DNA of 64,000 nt from Hemicentrotus pulcherrimus (taxonomy: Eukaryota > Echinodermata > Echinoidea > Camarodonta > Strongylocentrotidae). The translations under genes were made by a program, and so were the position numbers. The stretch is from assembly GCA_003118195.1 (NCBI GenBank), contig BEXV01000968.1, positions 51,571-115,570 on the forward strand, read 5' to 3'. A model generated the notes under the pieces. It had not been told where the DNA came from, made no database searches, and worked only from the letters and a program-made list of their open reading frames with translations. Shown one piece after another: positions 63,021-64,000 of the stretch; position 1 is the stretch's first letter; the number at the start of each line of letters is the position of its first letter.

Positions 63021-64000
63021 ACACATAAAGGAAGAACGGAAAAAGATAATGTTTTGTATTTTATCATACTTGATAAAGCTTCAAGTTTTAAACCCTCAAA
63101 GAACGATGTCATTTAAAAAACAGTGAGGATTAAAGATGTGACATTATTTTATCCACCAGGCAATGAAAAGACAAAATAAAATAACCCAGTAATGCACTAA
63201 TTAAAAAATCCCTGAACAAACAATCGAAGCCAAACAAAATAGCATATACAATAAGGTGAGTTATGGATAGAATGAAAAAAGAAGCTGATATTGGTCGAGG
63301 GTGAGAAAAATGGGTCGCGTCCAAAGGTAAATTTCACAGCTAATTTACATACCGTGTGTTATGTCTAATAAGATATCCAGGGTTACACCAAGCCTGCTAA
63401 TGGAGGAAGAAAACACGACAAGTAAAAACGAACCTCAATCGGACAGTGACAGATCATTATGAATGGTTTCACTTTGTTCAGCTTGAAATTCATCCATCTT
63501 ATGGAAACAATGACATTCAAGACTTTGTTTAAATTGTTGCTAAGATTTTCTCCTCGACAACTTGAGCATGCAGGTTCTTAGAAAAGGGTTAAATTAGGTC
63601 CATTTATACGACGGTTCAAACATCGTGATTACACTAACAATCAACGACGGAAGCTGCGTTTCATCTATGCCAAATGGCGTGACATCGAGGTGCCGGTAAA
63701 AATGCGGTGTTTTGGATTGTGATATACATCGTAATAATTGTTCTTAGAATTCATATATATACAAGATAACCTTGGACATTTCATTTCATCGGTCTAATGT
63801 TGGGTGTGTGTGTACAACCACGACTAGGACAGGGTGGTGGGGGGGGGGGCAGAATTTGATAAGGAATGGAGGAATGGCAAGGTTGAGTTGGGACCAAGGA
63901 AGGTCAAGCAGTTCATCCACGCTTTATATTTTATACTTTCAGCACCAATGCCCTACAGAGCGTCAAGCTATTGGGGGCGCTGTTACTACGGGGGGGGGGG
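63021..64000. other. AT-rich DNA ending in poly-G
   Basis: G runs at 63836-63849 and 63991-64000. No frames with domains. Confidence 0.45.

Overview
The window reads as non-coding, repeat-rich animal nuclear DNA. It is AT-rich and dense in (GA)n, (GT)n and (AAT)n microsatellites. It carries decayed CR1/L2-type LINE tails, three tRNA-derived SINEs, several short foldback or MITE-like DNA elements, three scaffold gaps (9129-9174, 29842-30087, 50292-50496) and single Ns at 34712 and 46203 inside G/C homopolymers. There are no operons, bacterial genes, CRISPR arrays or rRNA. The repeat styles suggest a marine invertebrate deuterostome. A sea urchin or another echinoderm is my best guess, but this is inference and not demonstrated.

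Only one piece of protein-coding gene is convincing. An exon on the minus strand (about 47350 down to 46992) encodes the N-terminus, TM1 and TM2 of a class A, biogenic-amine-type GPCR. It ends in a clean GTAAGT donor at codon phase 0. No following exon with TM3 and a DRY motif was recognised at lower coordinates, so the first intron is long or the next exon is too short to see by eye. A GC-richer stretch just upstream (47400-47810) may be the 5' UTR or promoter.

Layout: 1-4.9 kb is plain DNA plus a 0.77 kb GAA-rich minisatellite with four conserved cores (1975-2750). At 4.9-5.3 kb there is a 357-bp MITE-like element with 17-bp perfect terminal inverted repeats. From 5.3 to 24.7 kb the DNA is mostly featureless with many microsatellites and one 142-bp tandem duplication near 16.0 kb. 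A LINE 3' end lies at 24.7-25.3 kb (minus) and a SINE at 31.3-31.7 kb (plus). A 137-bp tandem duplication is at 39.6 kb, and a cluster of nested hairpins is at 42.3-42.6 kb. The GPCR exon is at 47 kb. At 53.1-53.7 kb a SINE interrupts an older hairpin element and is flanked by a 17-bp direct repeat. A second LINE 3' end (minus) at 55.6-56.0 kb is 5'-truncated at a 26-bp perfect palindrome. A SINE with a tRNA-Val-like head sits at 58.9-59.1 kb (minus). At 60.1-60.7 kb there is a large foldback built from 16-bp minisatellite units. A 114-bp tandem duplication and another MITE-like element follow at 61.6-62.0 kb, then GT and GA microsatellites.

The genes do not form a system. What the window documents is mobile-element history: LINE copies sharing a terminal hairpin and (ATT)n tail, SINEs with LINE-like tails, and several independent palindromic elements. 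The foldback minisatellite at 60.1 kb and the nested hairpin cluster at 42.3 kb are the most unusual structures.
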